Source: Desulforegulaceae bacterium | GTDB taxonomy: Bacteria; Desulfobacterota; Desulfobacteria; Desulfobacterales; JACKCP01 | DNA: 64,000 nt | Assembly (NCBI GenBank): GCA_034006035.1 | Contig: JAVETN010000009.1 | Location: forward strand, 47,322 to 111,321 | Direction of reading: 5' to 3' | Part shown: piece by piece, positions 46,417 through 55,660 of the stretch | How positions within the stretch are numbered: position 1 is the first letter of the stretch | How the letters are laid out: the number at the start of each line of letters is the position of its first letter | Notes under the pieces: model-generated | Databases searched by the model: none | The model's input: only the letters and a program-made list of their open reading frames with translations | Told to the model about the DNA's origin: nothing | Program-made: the position numbers and the translations under genes

Positions 46417-47439
46417 TTACAAATAAGACTCTGCCAGTAATTCAGCAATCTGAACTGTGTTTGTTGCAGCACCTTTTCTTATATTATCAGCAACTATCCA
46501 CATATTTAACCCATTTTCAATGGATTCATCCTGCCTTAACCTCCCAACAAAAACAAAATCCTTACCAGCCGCATCCAAGGCGAGAGGATAAACATTTTCC
46601 TTTGGATTATCAAGAACTTTTATGCCTTTTGAACTTTCAAGAAGTTTTTTTACCTTTGAAATATCTGCATGTGTTATGGTTTCCAAATTCACAGATTCAG
46701 AATGCCCGTAAAACACAGGAACTCTTACTGTGGTCGCAGTAACTCCAATTTTATTATCACCAAATATTTTTCTGGTTTCATTAACCATTTTCATCTCTTC
46801 TTTTGTATACCCACTCTCTAAAAAATCATCTATATGAGGTATACAATTAAATGCAATATCATGGGGGTAAACTTTTCTTTTATAATCAAGGGAGTCTAAT
46901 TTAGCCCTTGTTTCATCTAAAAGTTCATCTATTGCTTTTTTCCCGCTTCCAGAAACTGCCTGATATGTAGAAACAACAATTCTTTTTATTCCAAACTCCT
47001 TGTAAATAGGAGCTAAAGCCACAACCATCTGAATAGTTGAGCAGTTTGGATTTGCAATAATGCCTTTGGCTTTATATCCAGCCACAGCCTGAGGGTTTGC
47101 CTCGGGCACAACAAGAGGAACCTCAGGATCCATTCTCCAGGCACTTGAGTTATCCACCACAACTGCTCCAGCCTGAGCTGCTATTGGAGCAAATTCAAGG
47201 CTGATTCCTCCTCCTGCTGAAAAAAGAGCTATGTCAACGTCTTTAAAAGAGTCTTTTGTCATTTCTTCAACTACAACTTCATTTCCTTTAAAACCAAGCT
47301 TTTTGCCTGCAGATCTTTTTGAAGCAAGAAGCTTAAGATTTGCCACAGGGAAATTTCTTTCTTCAAGGCATTTGATCATTACATTACCTACAGCACCTGT
47401 CGCACCAGCAATTGCCACATTGAATTTTTTACGTGTCAT
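46417..47439 (-). CDS. asd: Aspartate-semialdehyde dehydrogenase
   Basis: Reduces aspartyl phosphate to the semialdehyde with NADPH, the branch point to lysine/diaminopimelate, threonine and methionine. The 340-residue protein has the NADP-binding VAIAGATGAVGNVM, the catalytic Cys in IIANPNCSTIQMV (about residue 134), YQAVSGSGKKAIDEL and FVGRLRQDESIENGLNMWIVADN. AAAGGG precedes the ATG. A terminator follows. Confidence 0.96.
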   Translation of the reverse strand: MTRKKFNVAIAGATGAVGNVMIKCLEERNFPVANLKLLASKRSAGKKLGFKGNEVVVEEMTKDSFKDVDIALFSAGGGISLEFAPIAAQAGAVVVDNSSAWRMDPEVPLVVPEANPQAVAGYKAKGIIANPNCSTIQMVVALAPIYKEFGIKRIVVSTYQAVSGSGKKAIDELLDETRAKLDSLDYKRKVYPHDIAFNCIPHIDDFLESGYTKEEMKMVNETRKIFGDNKIGVTATTVRVPVFYGHSESVNLETITHADISKVKKLLESSKGIKVLDNPKENVYPLALDAAGKDFVFVGRLRQDESIENGLNMWIVADNIRKGAATNTVQIAELLAESYL

Positions 47440-47610
47440 TTTTTATCCCTTTGAAACTCAAAGTTAAAATTTATAAAAACATCAAACGCTCAGCTGGTCA
47501 AAATTTAATCTCTGAAACAATTTATATTTTCTGGATATTAAAGTTTTTAATTAAACTGAACAAAGTTTTATAATTTCAAACAACAGCTAATTAAGCCTAT
47601 GTGTTTAATA

Positions 47611-47642
47611 AAAAATATCGCTTTAAAAAATTAAAGCGATAT
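47611..47642 (-). terminator. Terminator after pssA
   Basis: A perfect 12-bp stem, ATATCGCTTTAA (47615-47626) and TTAAAGCGATAT (47631-47642), with T-rich sequence after it on the minus strand. It lies 28 bases after the pssA stop. Confidence 0.85.
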
Positions 47643-47670
47643 CAAACTATTTATAACAATTTTTATTAAT

Positions 47671-48393
47671 CTATTCCGATTTAACAGAAGCTCTGTTTTT
47701 TGAATGAGCTAATTTAATAAAAATAAAAAACCCTGACAAAAGATATATAAAAGCAGTAATAAAGAGCATTATCTGAGGCTCAGATGCAATAAGCACGATA
47801 GCAAGGATAACAGCAACCAAAATATTAAAAGGAATTTTTTGATCCTTATCCATTTTTTTAAGACAAGGATATTTAACATTGCTTACCATAAGAAAAGCAA
47901 CAAGATAAGTTAAAATTATTGATAATACTTCCAACAACCTGCCAACAAACTCTATTTTATTACAAAAAAGAAACCAGGTTACACAAATAAATGCCGCAGC
48001 TGGAATTGGAAGCCCTGTAAAAAACCTGGAATCAGACTGGTCACTTACATTAAATCTTGCAAGTCTTAAAGCCCCGCAGATCATGAAAACAAAAGCGGTA
48101 AGCCAACCCACCCTTCCCTGTTGAGGGAGTATCCACATATATAAAAAAATTGCAGGGGCAACCCCAAATGAAATAAGATCTGAAAGTGAATCAAATTCCA
48201 TTCCAAATCTACTTTCAGAATTTGTCATTCTTGCAACCCGTCCATCCATTATGTCAAAAAACATTGCAACAATAACTGCTATAGCAGCGGCCATAAAATT
48301 ACCATTAATTGATGATATAATAGAATAAAAGCCACATAAGGCATTCATTGCTGTAAAAATATTGGGGAGAATGTAAATTTTTCTTTTTTGCAT
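47671..48393 (-). CDS. pssA: CDP-diacylglycerol--serine O-phosphatidyltransferase
   Basis: An inner-membrane enzyme making phosphatidylserine. The CDP-alcohol phosphotransferase motif reads DIMDGRVARMTNSESRFGMEFDSLSD (Asp-Gly-x2-Ala-Arg-x8-Gly-x3-Asp-x3-Asp). It has 240 residues with about six to eight hydrophobic segments. It starts 12 bases after psd ends, so phosphatidylserine synthesis and decarboxylation are co-expressed. Confidence 0.94.
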   Translation of the reverse strand: MQKRKIYILPNIFTAMNALCGFYSIISSINGNFMAAAIAVIVAMFFDIMDGRVARMTNSESRFGMEFDSLSDLISFGVAPAIFLYMWILPQQGRVGWLTAFVFMICGALRLARFNVSDQSDSRFFTGLPIPAAAFICVTWFLFCNKIEFVGRLLEVLSIILTYLVAFLMVSNVKYPCLKKMDKDQKIPFNILVAVILAIVLIASEPQIMLFITAFIYLLSGFFIFIKLAHSKNRASVKSE

Positions 48394-48405
48394 AAGTCAC
48401 CGTCC

Positions 48406-49065
48406 TTATTTTATTCTGCAGACTACTGAGGAACCTGCTTTAACCATCTCACCTTTTTTTACAAGAATCTCGCTGGTTAAGGGAAGATAAAGTTCAAGCC
48501 TAGAGCCAAACCTTATCATTCCATATCTGTTTCCTTTTAAAACCTGTTCTCCTTCTTCCAAAGGGCAGACAATTCTTCTAGCTATAAGACCTGCTATCTG
48601 AACTGTCCAGAAACTAAAACCCTTGTCTGTTTCTATAAGAATTGCATTTCTTTCGTTATCTAAAGATGCTTTATCAAGAGCAGCATTAAAAAACTTACCA
48701 GGAAAGTATTTAATCTTTGCAATCTTTCCGGAAAAAGGAATCCTATTTACATGCACATTGAATACAGACATGAAAATACTTACTTTTATACATGGTTTGC
48801 CATCATAATTGTTGGCTTCCAAATTTTCTATACCTATAACTTTTCCGTCAGCCGGAGAAATCAACAGGTCTTCTTCTTGGGGAATCTGTCTTTCTGGATC
48901 CCTGAAAAACCATAGGGAAAAAACAGTTAAGAAAAACATGGGAAGAGAAATAAAAGAAATCCCTGCAAGAAAAAAAATAAAAAACACAAGAAAGAAAAAA
49001 CCAATAAAAGGATAACCATATCTGGTTATTTTAGTTAATTTTTCAATTTTTTTAATAGAAATCAT
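48406..49065 (-). CDS. psd: Phosphatidylserine decarboxylase (short type)
   Basis: Makes phosphatidylethanolamine from phosphatidylserine. The 219-residue proenzyme has the short PSD-A form with two N-terminal hydrophobic segments. The self-cleavage Gly-Ser is in IRFGSRLELYLPL near the C-terminus; the Ser becomes the pyruvoyl group. LLISPADGKVIGIE and FNVHVNRIPFSGKI are family segments. Same operon as pssA. Confidence 0.93.
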   Translation of the reverse strand: MISIKKIEKLTKITRYGYPFIGFFFLVFFIFFLAGISFISLPMFFLTVFSLWFFRDPERQIPQEEDLLISPADGKVIGIENLEANNYDGKPCIKVSIFMSVFNVHVNRIPFSGKIAKIKYFPGKFFNAALDKASLDNERNAILIETDKGFSFWTVQIAGLIARRIVCPLEEGEQVLKGNRYGMIRFGSRLELYLPLTSEILVKKGEMVKAGSSVVCRIK

Positions 49066-49113
49066 AATTTAATCCGTTTGTTATAAGTATCAAATCAAAA
49101 GTTCATCTTTAAA

Positions 49114-49800
49114 TCAAGATTTTTGTTCAAAGCTTTCTTCAGCATTGGATCTTCTTATATAATTAGGAAGCACTCCAAACTTGTCATCTGAGAAATTTTT
49201 TTCAAATTTTTCTTTTGCAATTTCACAGATTACTCCAGACTTTGCTTCTCTCATCCAGGCTGGAGGACAATATACTTTTTTAAATGAAAGATCAAAAAAA
49301 TCTTTATACATCAATGCCCCATTACCTGTAAGAATAATTTCACCACAGCCATCATCTTTTATCAGCTCCGGCTTTCCAACAGATTCAGGAGTTTTTTCAC
49401 AAAGCTTTCCATTTTCAAATCTATAAAAAGAGTAATAAACCTCTTTTCTTCTAGCATCTATAACGCTTAAGACTTTTTTATCACTATATCTGAACAAATA
49501 AGCTGATGCATCAAGGGAAGAAACTCCAATAAGAGGTTTTTTAAGGGAAAATGAAATCCCTTTTAAAGTGCTTACTCCTATTCTCACCCCTGTAAAATTA
49601 CCAGGCCCTTTGCATACTGCAAACAGATCTGTTTCAGCCAACTCTTTTTTAGCAAGCTTATAGCAATAATTGATATTTGAAATTATATTCCTTGAGTGTG
49701 TCCCCCTGTTTTTAAAAGATATTTCAGACAAAACCCTATCGTCTTCAAAAAGAGCCAAATTTAAATATTCTGCTGCTGTGTCTGCTGAAAATACAAGCAT
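49114..49800 (-). CDS. tsaB: tRNA threonylcarbamoyladenosine protein TsaB
   Basis: The 228-residue ASKHA-fold partner of TsaD for t6A37 synthesis on tRNAs. It begins LVFSADTAAEYLNLALFED and has the FAVCKGPGNFTGVRIGVSTLKGISF segment (about residues 60-85) and VSVIDARRKEVYYSF. It starts one base after lon ends, so it is co-transcribed. Confidence 0.93.
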   Translation of the reverse strand: MLVFSADTAAEYLNLALFEDDRVLSEISFKNRGTHSRNIISNINYCYKLAKKELAETDLFAVCKGPGNFTGVRIGVSTLKGISFSLKKPLIGVSSLDASAYLFRYSDKKVLSVIDARRKEVYYSFYRFENGKLCEKTPESVGKPELIKDDGCGEIILTGNGALMYKDFFDLSFKKVYCPPAWMREAKSGVICEIAKEKFEKNFSDDKFGVLPNYIRRSNAEESFEQKS

Positions 49801-49801
49801 T

Positions 49802-52219
49802 TTATTTTTTACCGGTTTTGTTTTTTTTTATTTTTCGTTTTAAGATACCCTCACCAATTGCAACTTCAAGGACCTGCTCAATATTTGAAACAGGAACAAA
49901 CTTAATTTTTCTTTTTACATTTTTAGGTAATTCAGAAAGTTCCTTTTTATTTTTATCAGGAAATATTATTGTTTTTATTCCCCCCCTTAAAGCTCCAAGG
50001 GCTTTTTCTTTAAGTCCTCCAATTGGAAGAACTCTTCCTCTTAAGGTAATTTCTCCTGTCATTGCAACATCATTTTTAACCGGCTTATCAATCATTGCAG
50101 AAATCAGAGCCGTTGCCATTGATATTCCAGCCGAAGGGCCGTCTTTTGGAATTGCACCTGCCGGAACATGAATATGAATATCCCTATTTTCAAAAAACTC
50201 TTCATCTGCACTTAGATATTCAAGCTTTGACTTGGCATAGCTCAAGGCTGCTCTTGCTGATTCCTGCATCACATCACCAATTTGTCCGGTAATTTGAACC
50301 TCTCCTTTTCCAGGAAGAATTGAAGCTTCAATATACAAAACTTCACCACCAACTTCAGTCCAGGCAAGTCCTGTTGAAAGCCCCACCTGACTTTCCTCCT
50401 TATCCATTTCAGGCTGAAACTTTGAAATCCCAAGAAAGTTCACAAGATTTGAAGTTGTTACCCTTATAGAGGTTTTCTTTTCTTCCACTATCAGCCTTGC
50501 AGATTTTCTTGTAATCGCACTAATTTCTCTTTCAAGATTTCTCACCCCTGACTCTGCTGTATACTCAGTTATTATTTTCTTTAAGGCGTTATCACTTATA
50601 AGAAGCTGATCTTCTTTGATCCCACAGTCTTTTTTCTGCCTTGGGATAAGATAGTTTTTTGCTATTTCTTCTTTTTCTTCAGGAGTATAGCCTGAAAGCT
50701 CAATAACTTCCATCCTGTCAAGCAAAGCAGAGGGAATGGTATCTGTCATATTTGCAGTCAAGATGAACATTACCTTTGAAAGATCAAAGGGAAGATTTAA
50801 ATAATGATCACTGAATTCAAAGTTTTGTTCAGGATCAAGGGCTTCAAGAAGAGCTGAAGAAGGATCTCCCCTGAAATCTGAACCAAGTTTATCTATTTCA
50901 TCAAGCATAAATATTGGATTTTTTGAGCCACAATCTTTAATTCCCTGAATAATTCTTCCAGGCATTGCTCCTATATAAGTCCTTCTATGACCTCTTATCT
51001 CAGCCTCATCTCTTATTCCACCAAGGGAAACCCTGTGAAACTTTCTATTTGTTGCCCTTGCAATCGCCTGCCCAAGAGAAGTCTTACCAACTCCAGGAGG
51101 ACCAGCAAAACATAAGATAGGAGACTTGGAATTGGGATTAAGCTTTTTTACACTTAAGTATTCCAAAATTCTTTCTTTTATTTTTTCAAGACCATAATGA
51201 CGCTTATCAAGCTCTTCTGCGGCTTTTTTCATATCAACCAAGCCTTTGGAAGTTTTTGACCAAGGAAGCTCTACAAGCCAATCAAGATAGGTTCTTATCA
51301 CGCCTGCTTCAGAAGAATCTGAATGCATCTGCTCAAATCTTTTAAGCTGTTTTTTAGCTTCTTTTTGAACTTTTGCAGGCATTTTTGCTTTTTTTATTTT
51401 CTTGTTATAATCCTCAACCTCTTCGACCTTATCATCAGACTCTCCAAGCTCTTTATGGATTGCCCTCATTTGTTCCCTTAAATAATAATCTTTCTGGTTC
51501 TTTGAAATTTCATCACGGACATCTGACTGAATTTTTGCCTGAACAACAGAAAGCTCAACTTCCTTCATCAGGTAGTCATTTACTTTTTTAAGTTTTGCTT
51601 TTATATCCCTTTCTTCAAGCAAAGACTGAGCTTCATCTATTTTGAGCTGAAGATTTGAAGCAACAAGATCCGCAAGTTTAGAAGGCTCTTCAATTGAGTC
51701 AAAAACTGCTTTTATATCACTTGTAAGTTCTCCTCTAAGACCAAGTATTTTTTCACTTTGTTCCTTGATATTTCTGACAAGAGCTTCGATTTCCATATCA
51801 AAGTCTTTAATTTCAAGATCTTCAATAAGCTCAACCTTAACATCAAAATATGGAGTTTCACTTAAATATTCCTTGATCTCACCTTTACTAACTCCCTGAA
51901 CAAGAGCCTTGACCTTTCCATCTGGAAGCTTGAGTATTCTCAACACCTTGGCTATTGTGCCAACTGAGTAGATTTCTTTTTTATCAGGTTCTTCAGATAT
52001 TGGATCTTTTTGAGTAGCAAGAAATACATAATTATTTACTCTGACAGAAGCTTCAATTGCCTTTGTCGACTTTTCTCTTCCCACAAAAAGAGGAAGAAGC
52101 ATGTCTGTAAAAATCACAACATCTCTAACAGGCATCATGGGCATGTTTTCCGGGATATCTTCCCTGTTAAATTCTTCCTCAAGTATGTTTATAAGATCAT
52201 CTTTATCTGTTTCAGCCAT
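49802..52219 (-). CDS. lon: ATP-dependent protease Lon
   Basis: An 805-residue serine protease/AAA+ unfoldase. The N-terminal substrate-binding domain (MPMMPVRDVVIFTDMLLPLFVGR), coiled-coil, AAA+ module (Walker A CFAGPPGVGKTSLG, Walker B IFMLDEIDKLG) and C-terminal protease with Ser in KDGPSAGISMATAL and Lys in GGLKEKALGALRGG are all present. The start at ATG 52219 (MAETDKDD) is preferred to 52282, because AGGAG lies about 6 bases upstream. Confidence 0.96.
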   Translation of the reverse strand: MAETDKDDLINILEEEFNREDIPENMPMMPVRDVVIFTDMLLPLFVGREKSTKAIEASVRVNNYVFLATQKDPISEEPDKKEIYSVGTIAKVLRILKLPDGKVKALVQGVSKGEIKEYLSETPYFDVKVELIEDLEIKDFDMEIEALVRNIKEQSEKILGLRGELTSDIKAVFDSIEEPSKLADLVASNLQLKIDEAQSLLEERDIKAKLKKVNDYLMKEVELSVVQAKIQSDVRDEISKNQKDYYLREQMRAIHKELGESDDKVEEVEDYNKKIKKAKMPAKVQKEAKKQLKRFEQMHSDSSEAGVIRTYLDWLVELPWSKTSKGLVDMKKAAEELDKRHYGLEKIKERILEYLSVKKLNPNSKSPILCFAGPPGVGKTSLGQAIARATNRKFHRVSLGGIRDEAEIRGHRRTYIGAMPGRIIQGIKDCGSKNPIFMLDEIDKLGSDFRGDPSSALLEALDPEQNFEFSDHYLNLPFDLSKVMFILTANMTDTIPSALLDRMEVIELSGYTPEEKEEIAKNYLIPRQKKDCGIKEDQLLISDNALKKIITEYTAESGVRNLEREISAITRKSARLIVEEKKTSIRVTTSNLVNFLGISKFQPEMDKEESQVGLSTGLAWTEVGGEVLYIEASILPGKGEVQITGQIGDVMQESARAALSYAKSKLEYLSADEEFFENRDIHIHVPAGAIPKDGPSAGISMATALISAMIDKPVKNDVAMTGEITLRGRVLPIGGLKEKALGALRGGIKTIIFPDKNKKELSELPKNVKRKIKFVPVSNIEQVLEVAIGEGILKRKIKKNKTGKK

Positions 52220-52346
52220 TCTTTCTCCTGGATTATTTAATGAGCGAAAACTTTCTTTGTGTCCATTATTGAACTGATTCAAGATTATGGTTTTCGGTCA
52301 ATCGCAAATTAAAAATTTTAACTTCCCTTTGCAGGGCAATCTTTGT

Positions 52347-52374
52347 AATATAATACAACTTTTTGAGTTGACAA
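52347..52374 (-). promoter_or_regulatory. Candidate lon promoter
   Basis: On the minus strand TTGTCA (52374-52369) and TATATT (52352-52347) with 16-base spacing, about 128 bases before the lon start. An inverted repeat (52374-52391, ATACCA/TGGTAT) abuts the -35 on its upstream side and could bind a regulator. Confidence 0.45.
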
Positions 52375-52449
52375 TACCACAAATCTGGTATTTCCCTTTT
52401 TTTGCTAATTAAAGCCATTAACAATCTAAAATAAAATGAAAGCAACTTA

Positions 52450-53229
52450 ATGTATTCTTTTAATTTAATCCTTTTTACATCGTTTATTTTTGGTTCATCT
52501 ATTGGAAGTTTTTTAAATGTATGTATTTTAAGAATTCCAAATGAAATTTCAATAGCTTTCCCACCTTCTTCATGCCCAAACTGCCAAACTTCCATAAAAT
52601 GGTATGATAATCTTCCCATATTAAGCTATATTTTTCTTTGGGGCAAATGCAGAAACTGCAAATCTAAAATCTCTATCCAATATCCTTTAATTGAACTTTT
52701 TACAGGCTTTATGGCAGTTTATACTGTATTTATATTTTCATTAACAATTAAATCCCTTTTTGTATTTGTTTTTATCTGCGTTCTTGTTGTTGTAAGTGTA
52801 ATTGATCTCCATCATAAAATCATTCCTGATATTATAAGTCTTCCTGGAATTCCTGTTTTTTTTATTCTGGCCCTGATTATAAATGAAATAAAAATCCTTG
52901 ATCTTATTTTAGGAGTTTTAATCGGAGGAGGAATTCTTTATCTTATAGCATTTTTATACTACCTTTTTACTAAAAAAGAAGGAATGGGAGGAGGAGACAT
53001 AAAGCTTCTTGCCATGATTGGTGGATTTATAGGGTATAAAGGAGTTCTTTTCACAATTTTTGCATCTTCACTTATAGGAACAACAATCGGTCTTTTGCTG
53101 ATTATGGTTAAAGGCAGAGATATGAAATACGCCATTCCTTTTGGCCCGTTTCTTTCTCTTGGTGCTTTGATTTACATATTTTTTGGTGACTATTTAATTT
53201 TTCAATATATAAACTTCATAAGAGGATAA
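52450..53229 (+). CDS. Prepilin peptidase / N-methyltransferase
   Basis: A 259-residue membrane protease that trims and methylates type IV pilin or type II secretion pseudopilin leaders. The cytoplasmic zinc motifs CPNCQTSIKWYDNLPILSY and CRNCKSKI (two CXXC pairs) and the aspartyl active-site signatures VIDLHHKIIPDIISLPG and GMGGGDIKLLAMIG are intact; eight hydrophobic segments. No other pilus gene is adjacent. The start has no strong ribosome-binding site. It is divergent from lon. Confidence 0.92.
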   Translation: MYSFNLILFTSFIFGSSIGSFLNVCILRIPNEISIAFPPSSCPNCQTSIKWYDNLPILSYIFLWGKCRNCKSKISIQYPLIELFTGFMAVYTVFIFSLTIKSLFVFVFICVLVVVSVIDLHHKIIPDIISLPGIPVFFILALIINEIKILDLILGVLIGGGILYLIAFLYYLFTKKEGMGGGDIKLLAMIGGFIGYKGVLFTIFASSLIGTTIGLLLIMVKGRDMKYAIPFGPFLSLGALIYIFFGDYLIFQYINFIRG

Positions 53230-53381
53230 AAATCCACTTGATTATATTTTTTTTGAGAATATAGTCCTTTTTTAAGATTTAACTTATAAGGAACTTTAAT
53301 CCATGTCCACCTAAAAAAACATCATACCTGGAACAAACTATTTTCATATAAATTTTTTCTAAAACTTAAATTTGGCGTATA

Positions 53382-55331
53382 ATGAATCAGATAAAATTAA
53401 GAACAGCTCTTCCCAAAGACGAAGACTTTATAGTTTCACTTGAACAGCTTTCTTTTCCAAAAGAAAAACAAAGCACAAAAAAATCTATACAAAACAGCAT
53501 TAACAGTAAAAATCAAATTGTATATATTGCAGAAATAAAAGGTATTCCAGCAGGATCTGCTATCCTTTTTCTTTATAAACATTCCCTTAGAATTTATTCC
53601 ATTGCTGTTCATCCCGATTTCCAAAAAAAAGGACTGGGAAAATTTTTATTAAATAAAATATCTAAAACAGCTCAGGAAAAAGGATTTAAAAAAATAACCC
53701 TGGAAGTTGAATCAAAAAATGAACAGCTTGTAAAATGGTACCAAAAATTTTCCTTTGAAAAAACAGAGTTTTTAAAAAACTATTACGGCACTGATAAGAC
53801 AGGATTCCGGATGGAAAAAAACATTTCCTGCCGCTATGAGGATTCTGAAGAAGCCGGAAACATAATTGTAGTTGATAATCCCAAAAAATATTCCCTTGAT
53901 TTTCCCGGGATAAAAATTATTTCTGCAAAAGATTATCTTTCACTGAAATTGTTTAGAAATTCAGAAAAAATTAATGTGCTAAACCTTTGCTCCAATTATA
54001 AGGCCCATTCAATGGGTTATTATATTTCACTTATTTCTTCGGCAAGAAATCATAGGGTGATTCCCTCGGTAATGACTGTAAAAGATATTACCAACATTTC
54101 AATTGCCCAGACTCTTTTTGAAGAAATAAGAGATGTGTTTGATGAAAAACTTAAATCTTTAAAAAACCAATATTTTGAAATTATTGTTATTTTAGGAAAA
54201 ACACCCACAAAAGAATATAACAATCTTGCAAAAAAGCTTTTTTCAATCTTTGAAATTCCTTTTTTCCAAATTGTTTTTACAAAAAAAGAATCCTGGAAAA
54301 TAAAAAAAGTTTCTCTTTTAAATATTGATAATGCTTTAAATGAATATCCAGAACTTTTTAAAGAAGCCTTATCTGATTATTTTGATAAAAAAAGATATAG
54401 AAAAACAAGACTTAAAAACTATAAATATGATCTTGCAATTTTAGTAAACCCCGAAGAAAAAACACCTCCATCATGTGAAAAAGCCTTGAACAAGTTTAAA
54501 AAGGCTGCTGAAAAAACAGGATTTTACACTGAGTTCATAACCAAAACAGACTATAGAAGACTTTGCGAATTTGATGCTTTATTTATAAGAGAAACAACAG
54601 CTATTGAAAACCACACCTACCAAATAGCAAGACATGCCTACACAGAAGGTCTTGTGGTAATTGACGATCCATGGTCAATTCTTTTATGCTCAAATAAAGT
54701 TTATTTAAACGAACGTCTTGACCGTGCAGGAATAAAACAGCCTAGATCATGGCTTTTAACAAAAAAAATGCTCCATACATCAATAACAGAATCACTTCCT
54801 TTTCCAATTGTACTAAAGCTCCCTGAGAGCTCTTTTTCCCTGGGAGTATTTAAAGTTAAATCTCCAGAAGAACTTAAATCAAAATTATCTTCTCTTCTTT
54901 TAAAAAGCGATCTTGTAATTGCCCAGGAATATCTTCAAACAGACTATGACTGGAGAATTGGTGTTCTTGACAACCAGCCTCTTTTTGCCTGTAAATATTT
55001 CATGGCTCAAGGTCATTGGCAGATTTATAATTGGGAGTCCCAGGAAAATCCCGATTTTTCAGGAATGACTGAAGCTGTTCCAATAAATCAAGTACCTTCA
55101 AAAATTTTAAAAGCAGCTGTAAAATCATCATCTCTTATTGGGAATGGGCTTTATGGAGTTGATATAAAAGAAATTAAAGGAAGCCCTGTGATAATTGAAA
55201 TCAATGACAATCCAAATATAGATTCAGGAATTGAAGATCAGCTTCTTGGAGAAGAACTCTACCTTAGAATAATGAACTCCTTTTTCAATAGAATTGAAAA
55301 AGAAAGACAAAATCCTAACTTTTTACTCTAA
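53382..55331 (+). CDS. GNAT acetyltransferase fused to RimK-like ATP-grasp ligase
   Basis: A 649-residue fusion. Residues 3-147 are a GNAT acyltransferase (IYSIAVHPDFQKKGLGKFLLNKI, acetyl-CoA binding; LEVESKNEQLVKWYQKFSF). Residues about 155-430 form a RimK-associated N-terminal region. Residues about 440-640 are an ATP-grasp domain (PFPIVLKLPESSFSLGVFKV; DLVIAQEYLQTDYDWRIGVLD; VIIEINDNPNIDSGIE with metal-binding Glu/Asn). Such fusions are known, and their substrate (a peptide or amino-acid ligation followed by acylation) is not established. It often sits beside a glutamate-cysteine ligase-like gene, which is absent here. Confidence 0.87.
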   Translation: MNQIKLRTALPKDEDFIVSLEQLSFPKEKQSTKKSIQNSINSKNQIVYIAEIKGIPAGSAILFLYKHSLRIYSIAVHPDFQKKGLGKFLLNKISKTAQEKGFKKITLEVESKNEQLVKWYQKFSFEKTEFLKNYYGTDKTGFRMEKNISCRYEDSEEAGNIIVVDNPKKYSLDFPGIKIISAKDYLSLKLFRNSEKINVLNLCSNYKAHSMGYYISLISSARNHRVIPSVMTVKDITNISIAQTLFEEIRDVFDEKLKSLKNQYFEIIVILGKTPTKEYNNLAKKLFSIFEIPFFQIVFTKKESWKIKKVSLLNIDNALNEYPELFKEALSDYFDKKRYRKTRLKNYKYDLAILVNPEEKTPPSCEKALNKFKKAAEKTGFYTEFITKTDYRRLCEFDALFIRETTAIENHTYQIARHAYTEGLVVIDDPWSILLCSNKVYLNERLDRAGIKQPRSWLLTKKMLHTSITESLPFPIVLKLPESSFSLGVFKVKSPEELKSKLSSLLLKSDLVIAQEYLQTDYDWRIGVLDNQPLFACKYFMAQGHWQIYNWESQENPDFSGMTEAVPINQVPSKILKAAVKSSSLIGNGLYGVDIKEIKGSPVIIEINDNPNIDSGIEDQLLGEELYLRIMNSFFNRIEKERQNPNFLL

Positions 55332-55660
55332 TTCAGGAGTTTAACAAATAACTCGCCCTGACACTTAAACAAAAAAAACAAATAATTTAATAGCCAGATT
55401 TAAAAGTGATCCAAATTTAATATTGATATGGTGTGTTTGCTTTAAAAAACATTCCAAAATAATAATAACAATTAAATAGTTGCAAAAGCTCCCCTTAAAA
55501 TTGTCATGAATAAAACTAACTTTTTAAATCTTGAGCCTGGATTAAAATCCTTCTATAAAAAACCTGTGTAGTACAGGGACAAATACAAAAATTTTATATT
55601 AAGCCGGAATTCTAAGATAAAAGAAAACCGGCTCCTTATAAACAAAATCAATCAGCTTTT
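55332..55660. other. Intergenic region between convergent genes
   Basis: About 330 bases without an ORF. It holds a hairpin (55602-55634) serving the minus-strand DUF89-like gene; otherwise AT-rich and unassigned. Confidence 0.5.
55602..55634 (-). terminator. Hairpin after the DUF89-like gene
   Basis: AGCCGG (55602-55607) pairs with CCGGCT (55629-55634) around a 21-base A-rich loop. The minus-strand flank is only moderately T-rich. It lies about 26 bases past the stop codon. Confidence 0.45.

Noticed and set aside
52266..52619. Minus-strand ORF of 117 codons overlapping the prepilin peptidase start
   Set aside because: Covers the lon promoter region and the zinc motifs of the peptidase on the other strand; no protein family resemblance.
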